Source of the DNA: Deltaproteobacteria bacterium
GTDB lineage: Bacteria; Bdellovibrionota; JAJCYS01
Reading direction: 5' to 3'
Length of the DNA: 64,000 bases
Assembly: GCA_029262815.1 (NCBI GenBank)
Contig: JAJCYS010000044.1
Coordinates: 1 to 64,000 of the forward strand
The notes beneath the pieces are model-generated. The model was given only the letters and a program-made list of their open reading frames with translations. It made no database searches and was not told where the DNA came from. The position numbers and the translations under genes were made by a program. Positions 43,728 through 51,778 of this stretch are shown here, in pieces; position 1 is the stretch's first letter, and every line of letters starts with the position of its first letter.

Positions 43728-44579
43728 ATGGCTGAATTGACCTATCAAGTGTGGCACCACCTCCACAACAGTTTTATTGTGATGACTGTTCCCATTCTAT
43801 CTGCGCAAACCATTCAGAAGCTGTGTCATGAAGCACAGGTAGATGGATTATTAACTTATCAAGTTCCTAAAAATAAATCAGAGTTGTTTGAAGTTAAACA
43901 ATTTTTCAATGATGACGCCAGCACTGCCCCGTATTGTGGGAATGCGCATCTGTGTGTTGCGACATTAGCTCATGAACTTGGGTACTCGAGCGTGAAGTTT
44001 GGGCACGCTGAAGTTCGGAGCCAGTCTATAAGCAAACAACAGTTGCGCTTTAGCATATCGCCTTTTAGCCCTTTAGAGGCACGTGTGAGTTCCTTTGAAG
44101 TGCCGTTATCCGAGTATCCAGAATGGGAAAGTCTTCCAAAGGTGGGCTTTGCATTGGCATTTGGCGGACCTCATTTGGTTTTTTTTGTACCTGAATCTCT
44201 CAGGAGAGCTTTGCTCAGCTACGAAATTGTCTCTCAAGACACACTCGTACGCGTTCAATTTGATCCGACTAAGTTTAAACACGGGGTTAATTTAACTTTT
44301 GCCTTTTTGGATCAAAAGGGGCAACCATCAGGCAGTATCACATTTGAACGCGGATGTGCACGATATACGCTTGCAAGTACCTCGAGTATGATTTCAGCAC
44401 TCACGGTAATGATACAGCAGGGGAAAGTGGCGATGGGCAATCCAATCGACTGGGCATTCACCCAAGATACAGTATCGGTAACACCGAATGAGGGTCAATT
44501 TGAGCTGACCTCATACGCTACATTTGTGACAGAAAAAACGCAAGAGCGTGTCCTCAAAAGGGATTTTACTGCGGAATAA
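43728..44579 (+). CDS. Diaminopimelate epimerase-fold protein lacking one catalytic cysteine
   Basis: This 283-residue protein reads as a divergent DapF-type protein. The N-terminal HHLHNSFIVMT corresponds to the HGLGNDFVVID motif. FFNDDASTAPYCGNAHLCVATL corresponds to the FFNADGSEAEMCGNG(L/A)RC motif, with the first catalytic Cys at residue 70. FGGPHLVFFV matches the GNPHxVxFV motif, and the C-terminal FERGCARYTLASTSS matches ERGxGxTLACGTG. At residue 217 the second catalytic cysteine of DapF is replaced by Ser, and the GTG phosphate-like loop is changed. DapF needs both cysteines to interconvert LL- and meso-diaminopimelate, so this protein may do different chemistry or only bind. It stands alone after spoVR. 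A PhzF reading was considered and rejected. Confidence 0.65.
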   Translation: MAELTYQVWHHLHNSFIVMTVPILSAQTIQKLCHEAQVDGLLTYQVPKNKSELFEVKQFFNDDASTAPYCGNAHLCVATLAHELGYSSVKFGHAEVRSQSISKQQLRFSISPFSPLEARVSSFEVPLSEYPEWESLPKVGFALAFGGPHLVFFVPESLRRALLSYEIVSQDTLVRVQFDPTKFKHGVNLTFAFLDQKGQPSGSITFERGCARYTLASTSSMISALTVMIQQGKVAMGNPIDWAFTQDTVSVTPNEGQFELTSYATFVTEKTQERVLKRDFTAE

Positions 44580-44777
44580 ATCTTTTGGCCTACAACTTCG
44601 TCGATTTTCATGAAGAAATCCTCGATGTAGCGCACCTACACCTGCGGTTTTTTCACTCAATCTCCTCGTTTCGGCTCAAAATTTCAATTTCCTCGTAACA
44701 AATCCCTTTTGAAGACACACCCTAATTATTTAAAAAAGAATCGTGACCTACCCTTAGAGGTTTGATATATTCTCTCC

Positions 44778-44836
<59 letters not shown>

Positions 44837-44853
<17 letters not shown>

Positions 44854-45045
44854 GTACTCAATAATCCTGTATTCCAATTTAATTATTTAAATGAACATAA
44901 ACTATGCGGGCTCGAAGCGAATGAGTGGCGCGAGGTGACGATGCGCAACCTGAGCTGGATGCGAAGGTTAACGAATGAGGGGAGCCTACGCAGAATGAGG
45001 CAGGAGCCGAATTCGTAGTAGGAGAGTCCCTGTACGCCTCACCAG
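44837..45045. repeat. tRNA-Lys 3'-end duplication flanking a short GC-rich element
   Basis: The last 18 bases of the tRNA-Lys region (44837-44854, CCCTGTACGCCTCACCAG) occur again perfectly at 45028-45045, 191 bases downstream. From about 44907 the sequence between them is clearly more G+C-rich than the surroundings and holds three copies of GAATGAG (44919, 44973, 44993). It contains no long frame. A direct repeat of a tRNA 3' end is what integration of a mobile element at the tRNA leaves (att-like), but no integrase is near, so this may be a remnant or a small non-autonomous element. Confidence 0.6.
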
Positions 45046-45200
45046 CCTTCGCCTTCCATAGCTTTTGGCAGCGGCGCCCTCCGAAACTCTAGTGTAGGAC
45101 GGGCTGGCTTTGCCGACTACTATCTTCATATTAGCCCCTTTACTCAATGAATAAGGACTTATACACTGAAATGGGTACTACATTTTTAGGGGGGAAACGT
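45046..45200. other. Gene-free stretch with repeat-like fragments
   Basis: From the repeated tRNA end to the next start there is no credible gene. The stretch 45105-45119 (CTGGCTTTGCCGACT) resembles TTGGCTTCGCCGACG at 27393-27407, so the dispersed repeat family may extend here. An in-frame ATG at 45147 extends the next gene upstream but lacks a ribosome binding site. Together with the tRNA-end element, 347 bases (44854-45200) have no gene. Confidence 0.5.
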
Positions 45201-45509
45201 TTGAAAGTTCTGCTTACACTTACCATTTTTTTAGTGTCTCTCAATGGATTTGCAATTGGCGTAGCGGTTTCGAATTTGGACCTCGATCACTATGAAATTA
45301 CAATGCTCACTTCTACAAGAGAAAACTATCGATACCAATCCGCTACGTTGACAATAAGCAAAAAAGCAAAAGGCGTTTTCAAATGCCCTTTGGCCTCTTT
45401 CTCCGATGCAGTAGAAATGCTTGAGTACCTAAAAAAACTTTCAAAAAACAAAAAGGCAATGATGGTTTCAAATAACTTTGTGGGATCGTGCACGATCAAA
45501 GTCCCCTGA
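45201..45509 (+). CDS. Small exported protein of unknown function
   Basis: This 102-residue protein was started at the TTG at 45201, preceded by AGGGGGGAAA. The longer frame from an ATG at 45147 would bury the signal peptide and lacks a site. Residues 1-18 (MKVLLTLTIFLVSLNGFA) form a signal peptide. The mature part is small, beta-like and Lys-rich, with two cysteines (VFKCPLASF and VGSCTIKV) that could form a disulfide. The next gene, a porin-like protein, starts 73 bases on with a similar TTG and very strong GGGGGGAG site, so the two are probably in one operon. Function unknown. Confidence 0.6.
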   Translation: MKVLLTLTIFLVSLNGFAIGVAVSNLDLDHYEITMLTSTRENYRYQSATLTISKKAKGVFKCPLASFSDAVEMLEYLKKLSKNKKAMMVSNNFVGSCTIKVP

Positions 45510-45582
45510 CTTCCATCACCTAGTGTAGTAGAATATATCTGATGCAATTCGGCTGATACGGCCGAAATGAGGGGGGAGAAGA

Positions 45583-47058
45583 TTGTTTCACGTACAACTA
45601 CGGTTTGTTCTAATCATACTGGGTGTTTTTGTATGTTCTTCATATCTAGCTTACGGAGAGTCGATTGACTCAGTCTCTAGCACAGAAACCCCATCCGCTA
45701 TATCGACTAACCCTGACCCAATTACCACCTCTGGTAAATCAACAAGCATAGACCCTAAACCTACTACAGATACTACCCCCGATGAATCCATCAATAATAA
45801 ACCAAACTTAAATGCGCAACCACCCCCTGTTGAAAATGAGGAATATGAATTTAGCATAGAAAAATTCGCCCAAGCGATAGCCTATTCAATTGGGGGATAT
45901 ATTGATTTTGGATTTCGAATTAGCGAGCACGAAAGTGATCTAGGCAACCCTACATTTTTTTTGGGTGAGAGTATTCTGATTCTGGATGTTCCTATTATCT
46001 TAGATCGATTGTACATATATTCATTGCTTCCTTTGGAATTTCAAAAAGGTACCAACGATGGGTTTGTTTTTTCTTCATTCGTAGATTTTTTTGGCGGAAA
46101 AGGCCGTTTCTTTAATTCTAAGGCGTTAGTTGAGCTTATTTTTCACAAAGATAGTGAGTCATTCATTTCCTATCTTTCGACCTATTTTGGGATTATTTGG
46201 GTCCCATTTGCCTTAGAGTCCGAGAATGCCGCATCACACCTTAATAAGTTGATTACAAGACCACGATCGTTTATTTCTGGTGATACAACGTTGCTCACTG
46301 AAGGTACAAATATTTTCCCCGGCACTTTTGTGGATTTAGGCATGGTTTTGAGTGTCAAATTCAAAGACATAGGTCATTTAGAACTTTATATTATTAATGG
46401 TGACGTGAATACCTTCGGACAATTAGACAATAAAGTGAGTGTTATAGATGCAGTCCCTCAGATTAAACAAGATTTACTTGCTGCAGGTATACCTGAAGAA
46501 TTTTTTGAAGCAGGTGGATTAGGCTCACTCACATCTAAAGGGAATTCTCAAAAGTCGGGTGGATTGCGTGTCCAATTGAATGAGATCATAAAAGGGCTCA
46601 ATCTCGGAGGATCATTTATATATGGCCATTGGGCTGAGAGTTTACATGCATATCGATATGCGTTTCACATAGACGTCTCTTTTAAAGAATTATTTGATAT
46701 TTCGAGAAACTTTGTCCTACGAGCTGAGTTTGTCAAAGGAGAAGATGAAGGTGTGCCATTTTTCTTTCAACTTCCGCCTTTTCCTATTAATGATCAAAAC
46801 GTTTGGGGCTGGTATGTTCTCGGTAGTGCAGAGTTGATCAAAAAAATAGAATTTGTGGCTAGAGTGGGTCAGTCGGATGCCGACACAAAATTTCCAAAAG
46901 AAAAACAATTTAAAATATTAGAAATATCAGCCGGATTATTGATTCATATAATGACAAATGCTCTTTTAAAACTTGAATACCAGTGGATACTTGAAGATGG
47001 AGTAATGGATAAAATCAAAAATAACTTATTTGCAGTGAACTTTGTTACTTTTTGGTAA
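45583..47058 (+). CDS. Porin-like outer-membrane beta-barrel protein
   Basis: This 491-residue protein starts at TTG with GGGGGGAG upstream. A signal peptide (about residues 1-25) is followed by a low-complexity Ser/Thr/Pro linker (about 26-80). About 400 residues of alternating hydrophobic strands come next (GGYIDFGFRI, LGLGGSFIYGHW-type, LVLRAEFVKGED) and the protein ends FAVNFVTFW. A C-terminal aromatic residue and amphipathic strands are typical of outer-membrane barrels recognised by BamA. No specific porin family was identified. It overlaps the following gene's upstream frame and precedes a large sensory phosphatase. Confidence 0.6.
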   Translation: MFHVQLRFVLIILGVFVCSSYLAYGESIDSVSSTETPSAISTNPDPITTSGKSTSIDPKPTTDTTPDESINNKPNLNAQPPPVENEEYEFSIEKFAQAIAYSIGGYIDFGFRISEHESDLGNPTFFLGESILILDVPIILDRLYIYSLLPLEFQKGTNDGFVFSSFVDFFGGKGRFFNSKALVELIFHKDSESFISYLSTYFGIIWVPFALESENAASHLNKLITRPRSFISGDTTLLTEGTNIFPGTFVDLGMVLSVKFKDIGHLELYIINGDVNTFGQLDNKVSVIDAVPQIKQDLLAAGIPEEFFEAGGLGSLTSKGNSQKSGGLRVQLNEIIKGLNLGGSFIYGHWAESLHAYRYAFHIDVSFKELFDISRNFVLRAEFVKGEDEGVPFFFQLPPFPINDQNVWGWYVLGSAELIKKIEFVARVGQSDADTKFPKEKQFKILEISAGLLIHIMTNALLKLEYQWILEDGVMDKIKNNLFAVNFVTFW

Positions 47059-47077
47059 GTATAATGGTTTTTTTCTT

Positions 47078-47671
47078 ATGCACAGTGCCAAGTATATTAT
47101 TATAGTTTTACTCTTTTTTTACTCAAATGGCTGCTATGCACATTTAGCTTCATGGTCTTGGGAAGAAACGAAAGAAAAGCTTGAAGTTCTTTTTCCTGAG
47201 GGAACCCGATTCTTACAAAAAAAAATACCGTACTCAGCATTCCAGGTGACTGAAATAGCTAGCAAATTGAACTTTACTTTGCACCCAGAAGATAAAGTTC
47301 CTGTTTTCTTTACAGCAATTGGCCCACATTCTGTACCCTTAGGCGTTGCGATATTCGTTGACCCAAGAACAGAATCTGAACATTATAAAATATCAAAAGG
47401 TAAAGTAGAAATTGGCGTTGCAATTAACTTAAAAGGTAAAGTAAAAAGCCTTCAAATATTCAATTGGACAGGCGTACCTGAAATTGCACAACCAATTTTT
47501 TTAAAACAATTTTACAGTAAAAGTCCAAACGATACGTTTAAAGTAGGTGACACTGAAAAAAGCATTAAACCTATACAAGGCGAAGAAATGACCTGTCAGC
47601 TTATTTCTAGTGGTATTTATGAAGGACTCATTTTTTTGTTCGAAGCATTTGGTAAAAAACGAAAAAAATGA
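47078..47671 (+). CDS. Exported protein with weak FMN-binding-domain resemblance
   Basis: From the ATG at 47078 the protein is 197 residues with a signal peptide (MHSAKYIIIVLLFFYSNGCYA). The mature part contains VEIGVAINLKGKVKSLQIFNWTGVPEI followed by FLKQFYSKSPNDTFKVGD. This looks like the strand-turn pattern of FMN_bind domains (as in RnfG/NosR), but the Ser/Thr-containing SGAT motif that carries the flavin was not found. It ends with a very basic tail (KKRKK). Its stop overlaps the phosphatase start by 4 bases, so the two are translationally coupled. A sensory or redox partner role for the phosphatase is possible but only inferred. Confidence 0.45.
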   Translation: MHSAKYIIIVLLFFYSNGCYAHLASWSWEETKEKLEVLFPEGTRFLQKKIPYSAFQVTEIASKLNFTLHPEDKVPVFFTAIGPHSVPLGVAIFVDPRTESEHYKISKGKVEIGVAINLKGKVKSLQIFNWTGVPEIAQPIFLKQFYSKSPNDTFKVGDTEKSIKPIQGEEMTCQLISSGIYEGLIFLFEAFGKKRKK

Positions 47672-50163
47672 GTCTAGCTATTAGTCGCAAGTTAATCAAA
47701 AAATCCTGGCGTTTAAAGGTTGTGCTGGTTTGTTGGTTTTTGGCAATTTCGATCATACCCTTGTTTGCTTCAGTTAGTATTGTAGTTTATTTTATGAACA
47801 AAAATGTATATCGAGAATTTCATGAAAAACTTGAAGATTCTTCTAGAGGGGTATTATATGAATTCAATGAGATCAAGACTTCATTAGTTGAAGTAACAAA
47901 ACGTCAACATAAGGAGTGGTTTTTAGTAAAAGCCTTAAGGAGTAGAAATTTATTTGAGCTTCAAAAACAAATGCAAAATTTCAAAGCCTTTTCTCCTGAA
48001 TACGAATTAAGTGTATACGATCTCAAACACGAATTAGTTGGGTCGAGTTTAGTAAAACTTGGATCTGATACTTCAAAAGCTACCGAACCAAGTCAAAAAA
48101 ATGAACCAGAGAGTCAGACAACAGGAGCATTTCAAATTGACCTATCTGATTGGGAGGATGTCAGTGAAAAGAGTGATGAGAAAGAAATAGCGATAGATAT
48201 TAGTGGATTTGAAGAGATTGATCCTGATAAATTTAAGTCCCAAAAAAAAACGCTAGAGCTGCCAGCTGAACACACTTCAGAAAGCAGTGTACCCACAAAC
48301 GTTGTAGATGAATTAGAATCCCAAGATCATACGATTAAGATATCTTCGATACCAAATAAAGGATTCAAAATCAGTGTCTATATGCCAATTATTGATACTG
48401 TCTATAACAAAACATGGGGGATTCTGAAGGCATCTAGATATGTTGATAAACAATTTATATTAAATCTCAATAAGAAATTGAGTGTGAACGTAAGCTTATT
48501 TGATTCTCAAGGTGTTGCATTAAGCTCTACTTTTAAAAGCAGCACTAATATCGAGCCAACTACGCTCAAAGAAATTGATAAATTAGATAAAACTATCAAA
48601 ATCACAAATCATAAAATCAACAAAGAAAGATTCAGTGTTTTGTTTCAACCGGTTATAGATAATCATAAAAAGAATTTATCTGGGATAATCGCTGTCTCCT
48701 CATCTGAGCAATTTTTTAGAGAAGCACTTTCTAAAATCCAATACACAATGTCAACAATGGGGCTAATAGCAGTTATATTGGTTGTATTAACCAGTCTGAT
48801 GATCTCAAATAGAATATCTAATCCATTATCAAAGTTATCAAAATTAACTAAAAAAATATCTTCTGGAAAAGAAGTCGACAGTCGTCAGCTACACTACGAG
48901 AGTTTTTTAGAGGTAAATGACCTTTCAGACGCTTTTTTTAAAATGTCAGGTGATTTAAAAATTTCAAGAGATTCATTGGTATCAGAAAAAGACTATGTAT
49001 CGAATATTATTAAATCAATGATTGACTCGCTTCTTGTCGTTTCACCTGATGGTGTTATTCAAAGAACCAATGAAGCAGCAACGAAATTACTTGGATATTC
49101 TAATGATGAGATTGTAGGGAAAAACGTAAATCAAATCTTTAGCCAAAAGAGCGAAAATGCTGAAGAAGAGTTACAGAATCTTTTAAACTCTGAGATTGTA
49201 AAAGATTACGATATTCAATATAAATCAAAATCGGGTGATCTTTTACCTATGAGTTTATCAGCTTCTTCTATAAAAGGTGCCAAGACAAAAACATCAGGTA
49301 CTGTGTGTGTAGCCAAAGACATGCGTGAGTATATAAGACTTGCCAAAAAAGCAGAGCAAGCTATTGAAGAGGCAGCCAAAGCCGAAAATGCCCGTTTAGA
49401 CGCTGAGTTAAAAACAGCAAAAATTGTACAAGAAACTCTATTGCCACAGAAACTGCCCGATATTGATGCAATCAAGATGTCAGGATTTTATCAACCAGCA
49501 TCTGAATGTGGTGGAGACTGGTGGGGATATCATATTTTGGGAGATGAATTAGTAGTCATGATTGCGGATGTTACTGGCCATGGCGCTGGTGCAGCACTCA
49601 TTACTGCAGCAGTTCAAAGCACCGTCTTAACTTTAATGAAAATGTATGAACAGGAACCGAGTTCTTTTGATGCAGCTCAATTTTTAGAGAAATTGAACGA
49701 ATCATTATTTGGCACAACTCGAGGGGGCAGCTTTTTAACTTTTTTCTGTGCGACGATTAACGTTAAAACTGGCGTTTTGAAATTTAGCAATGCGGGCCAC
49801 AATTTTCCTTGGATCTACCGAACCTCAAAACAAGAAGGTGATACAGCAAGTAAAGACAATATTGAAACTTTAATGTTACGAGGGCAGCATTTGGGAAAAT
49901 ATGACCAGGTCTCATTTGAAGTAAAACAAACAAAACTATATAAAAATGACAAATTCCTGTTGTTTACGGATGGGTTACCTGAACAAGTCAACCCTGATGA
50001 CAAAGAATATGGCAATATGAAATTCCTAAGAAGTTTTCTAAAGCATGTTAATTTAGATGTCGTTCAATTGAACACAAATTTGGTTTCAGATTTAACAGAG
50101 TTCAAAAAAGACGCAGAGATTCTAGATGATTGGACCCTAGTATCGGTTGAGTTCAAAGGATAA
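47668..50163 (+). CDS. Membrane sensor with HAMP, PAS and PP2C (RsbU/SpoIIE-type) phosphatase domains
   Basis: This 831-residue protein has a first membrane helix (about residues 18-42), an external region to about 360, a second helix (about 363-383), HAMP (about 383-435) and PAS (about 440-550, SLLVVSPDGVIQRTNEAATKLLGYS). A helical linker leads to the SpoIIE/PP2C domain (about 585-831). Metal-ligand motifs are present (GGDWWG, IADVTGHGAGAA, LFTDGLPEQVNP). Such proteins dephosphorylate anti-sigma antagonists in partner-switching stress systems. The external region carries an acidic insertion (about 136-230) with two related motifs, IDLSDWEDVSEK and IDISGFEEIDPDK. No anti-sigma kinase or STAS antagonist is near. 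Confidence 0.85.
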   Translation: MSLAISRKLIKKSWRLKVVLVCWFLAISIIPLFASVSIVVYFMNKNVYREFHEKLEDSSRGVLYEFNEIKTSLVEVTKRQHKEWFLVKALRSRNLFELQKQMQNFKAFSPEYELSVYDLKHELVGSSLVKLGSDTSKATEPSQKNEPESQTTGAFQIDLSDWEDVSEKSDEKEIAIDISGFEEIDPDKFKSQKKTLELPAEHTSESSVPTNVVDELESQDHTIKISSIPNKGFKISVYMPIIDTVYNKTWGILKASRYVDKQFILNLNKKLSVNVSLFDSQGVALSSTFKSSTNIEPTTLKEIDKLDKTIKITNHKINKERFSVLFQPVIDNHKKNLSGIIAVSSSEQFFREALSKIQYTMSTMGLIAVILVVLTSLMISNRISNPLSKLSKLTKKISSGKEVDSRQLHYESFLEVNDLSDAFFKMSGDLKISRDSLVSEKDYVSNIIKSMIDSLLVVSPDGVIQRTNEAATKLLGYSNDEIVGKNVNQIFSQKSENAEEELQNLLNSEIVKDYDIQYKSKSGDLLPMSLSASSIKGAKTKTSGTVCVAKDMREYIRLAKKAEQAIEEAAKAENARLDAELKTAKIVQETLLPQKLPDIDAIKMSGFYQPASECGGDWWGYHILGDELVVMIADVTGHGAGAALITAAVQSTVLTLMKMYEQEPSSFDAAQFLEKLNESLFGTTRGGSFLTFFCATINVKTGVLKFSNAGHNFPWIYRTSKQEGDTASKDNIETLMLRGQHLGKYDQVSFEVKQTKLYKNDKFLLFTDGLPEQVNPDDKEYGNMKFLRSFLKHVNLDVVQLNTNLVSDLTEFKKDAEILDDWTLVSVEFKG

Positions 50164-50242
50164 AAGACATTCATTCGCTAATGCTGAATACTCAATTATG
50201 AAAGGGGTGAGAATGAGTATGGCTGCCCTCAATGAAATCACA

Positions 50243-51205
50243 CTAGCGAGTATGTGTTAAAGATATGACTGTCTGCCAAGGAAACAAAGGACCTGTTTCA
50301 TAATAATCTGCTTTCAATTCTTGTTTACAATAATCGATAAAAGTATTCACATCTTGATATCCAAGGTAATCCACATAGAAATGCTTGCCATAACTCGGTA
50401 AAGTTGACGTGAACCATTCTGGGAAAATACTTATATTCGCAAGCACATCCATAAATCCATTTAATAGACGATAAACACGTCTATTTTCAATAGGCCGACC
50501 ATGGGATTCAAAGCCGTGCTCAATAATAAGCGAAATACCATCAGGGCTCAAACAGTTGAGAACATCGATATAATTGCGCCATCGTTGACTAACAGGCACA
50601 TGATGTAACGCCCATCTAGAAAGAATCAAATCATATGATGTCAAACCATTTGAAAGCTCATTCAACTCAAGATAATTTATAGACCCATTTGTCATCGCAT
50701 ATGGATCATAGCCATAAATTCTTGCATCTTTAATTAACCCTTGTTGGGTCAAAAAATTTTTAAGAGCTATCTCATAAGACCCATCCCCGAGACCAAATCC
50801 AAATATTTTTATCTCATCCCGAAATGGATGTTGAGCCAAAAGAGTTTTTACGACAAAATCTGAACTGTCAATTATATTGACACTCAAAACTTGTTTGGTT
50901 ACATCAGCATCCAATTGTTCGTTATGATTCGAATCAAATATAAATTGGATGAAATCATGACAAATAGAATTTAAATTAGTTTCCCCTGACAAATACGCAT
51001 TAAGTTGTTCTGCGTGTTCATCTGAAAACCGGGCGATCTTTTCAGCAACAGCATTTTGAAAAGCATCTCCATAAAGTGGCATTTTCAGATCTTGCATGAT
51101 CTGTTTCAAAACAAATGCGTTTTGTAAAAAATAGAGCGGGTGACTAGATATATGAGGTTGAATTAGCTTATTGTATTGATCAACAAAATCCATGGCCCAC
51201 AGCAT
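50243..51205 (-). CDS. Class I SAM-dependent methyltransferase-like protein
   Basis: This protein has 320 residues if translation starts at the first ATG (316 from the next). It has a helical N-terminal part, then a Rossmann-like domain with IFGFGLGDGSYEIALKN (glycine motif I, near residue 140). ARIYGYDPYAM is the acidic second strand and LILSRWALHHVP is motif IV-like. The substrate is not recognisable. It is a single gene, separated from the CBS gene by 87 bases and converging with the PP2C-phosphatase gene. Neither start has a strong ribosome binding site. Confidence 0.65.
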   Translation of the reverse strand: MLWAMDFVDQYNKLIQPHISSHPLYFLQNAFVLKQIMQDLKMPLYGDAFQNAVAEKIARFSDEHAEQLNAYLSGETNLNSICHDFIQFIFDSNHNEQLDADVTKQVLSVNIIDSSDFVVKTLLAQHPFRDEIKIFGFGLGDGSYEIALKNFLTQQGLIKDARIYGYDPYAMTNGSINYLELNELSNGLTSYDLILSRWALHHVPVSQRWRNYIDVLNCLSPDGISLIIEHGFESHGRPIENRRVYRLLNGFMDVLANISIFPEWFTSTLPSYGKHFYVDYLGYQDVNTFIDYCKQELKADYYETGPLFPWQTVISLTHTR

Positions 51206-51292
51206 ACCACTGTGTATTCAAAAAATAGCACACCTTTTGGCCACTAATGTGGCTTAGATGAGACTATCTAATCCAATTCCAAAGCATTCTAT

Positions 51293-51757
51293 TTAAGAGA
51301 TACCCGCTATGAGTTTCACAAAGTCTGCTTCTGTGATCAATCCAACGAGTTTTTTTGCTTGCACGACTGGAATACATCCAAACTTCTTCTCTGAAATGAT
51401 TTTTGCAACATATCTCAATGGCGTCTGAGGCTCAACCGTCTCTAATAACTCGGACATCACATTGACGACTGGAATACGTGCATTGATTTTGTGACGCTCA
51501 TTATCTGTAACATTGGCAAACGTGGAAACGGACGCCTTTAATAAATCTCGATGTGTCACCATGCCTACAAGGTTGTTCTCATTATCAATAACGGGCACAT
51601 GTCGAATTCGGCGCCAACTCATGAAACTATCTGCGATATCCAAATAGTCGTCATCAAATACACAAAATAAATCTGTAGTCATTATATCTTTGGCCTTTAA
51701 TGTCCCTTCCATGAGATCCAGAATTGTCTTGTTCTTATCTAGTCGACTAAAGTCCAT
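51293..51757 (-). CDS. CBS-domain pair protein
   Basis: This 154-residue cytosolic protein consists almost only of two CBS domains. The first begins KAKDIMTTDLFCVFDDDYLDIADSFMSWRRIRHVPVIDNENNLVGMVTHRDLL. The second is VVNVMSELLETVEPQTPLRYVAKIISEKKFGCIPVVQAKKLVGLITEADFV. CBS pairs bind adenosine nucleotides or S-adenosylmethionine and regulate a partner. It follows the octaheme cytochrome by 21 bases and is the last gene of the Rieske-cytochrome b-octaheme operon. That suggests energy-state sensing for the module, which is inference. Confidence 0.88.
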   Translation of the reverse strand: MDFSRLDKNKTILDLMEGTLKAKDIMTTDLFCVFDDDYLDIADSFMSWRRIRHVPVIDNENNLVGMVTHRDLLKASVSTFANVTDNERHKINARIPVVNVMSELLETVEPQTPLRYVAKIISEKKFGCIPVVQAKKLVGLITEADFVKLIAGIS

Positions 51758-51778
51758 ATCTGTGACTCCTCAATTCGG

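Noticed and set aside
43728..44579. PhzF-family reading of the DapF-like gene
   Set aside because: Fold is similar, but the CGNxxxC, GGPH and ERG motifs fit DapF better, and the typical PhzF GHAT motif is missing.
44627..44654. Terminator-like hairpin after the DapF-like gene
   Set aside because: The stem is only 4-5 base pairs before a T run, too weak to call.
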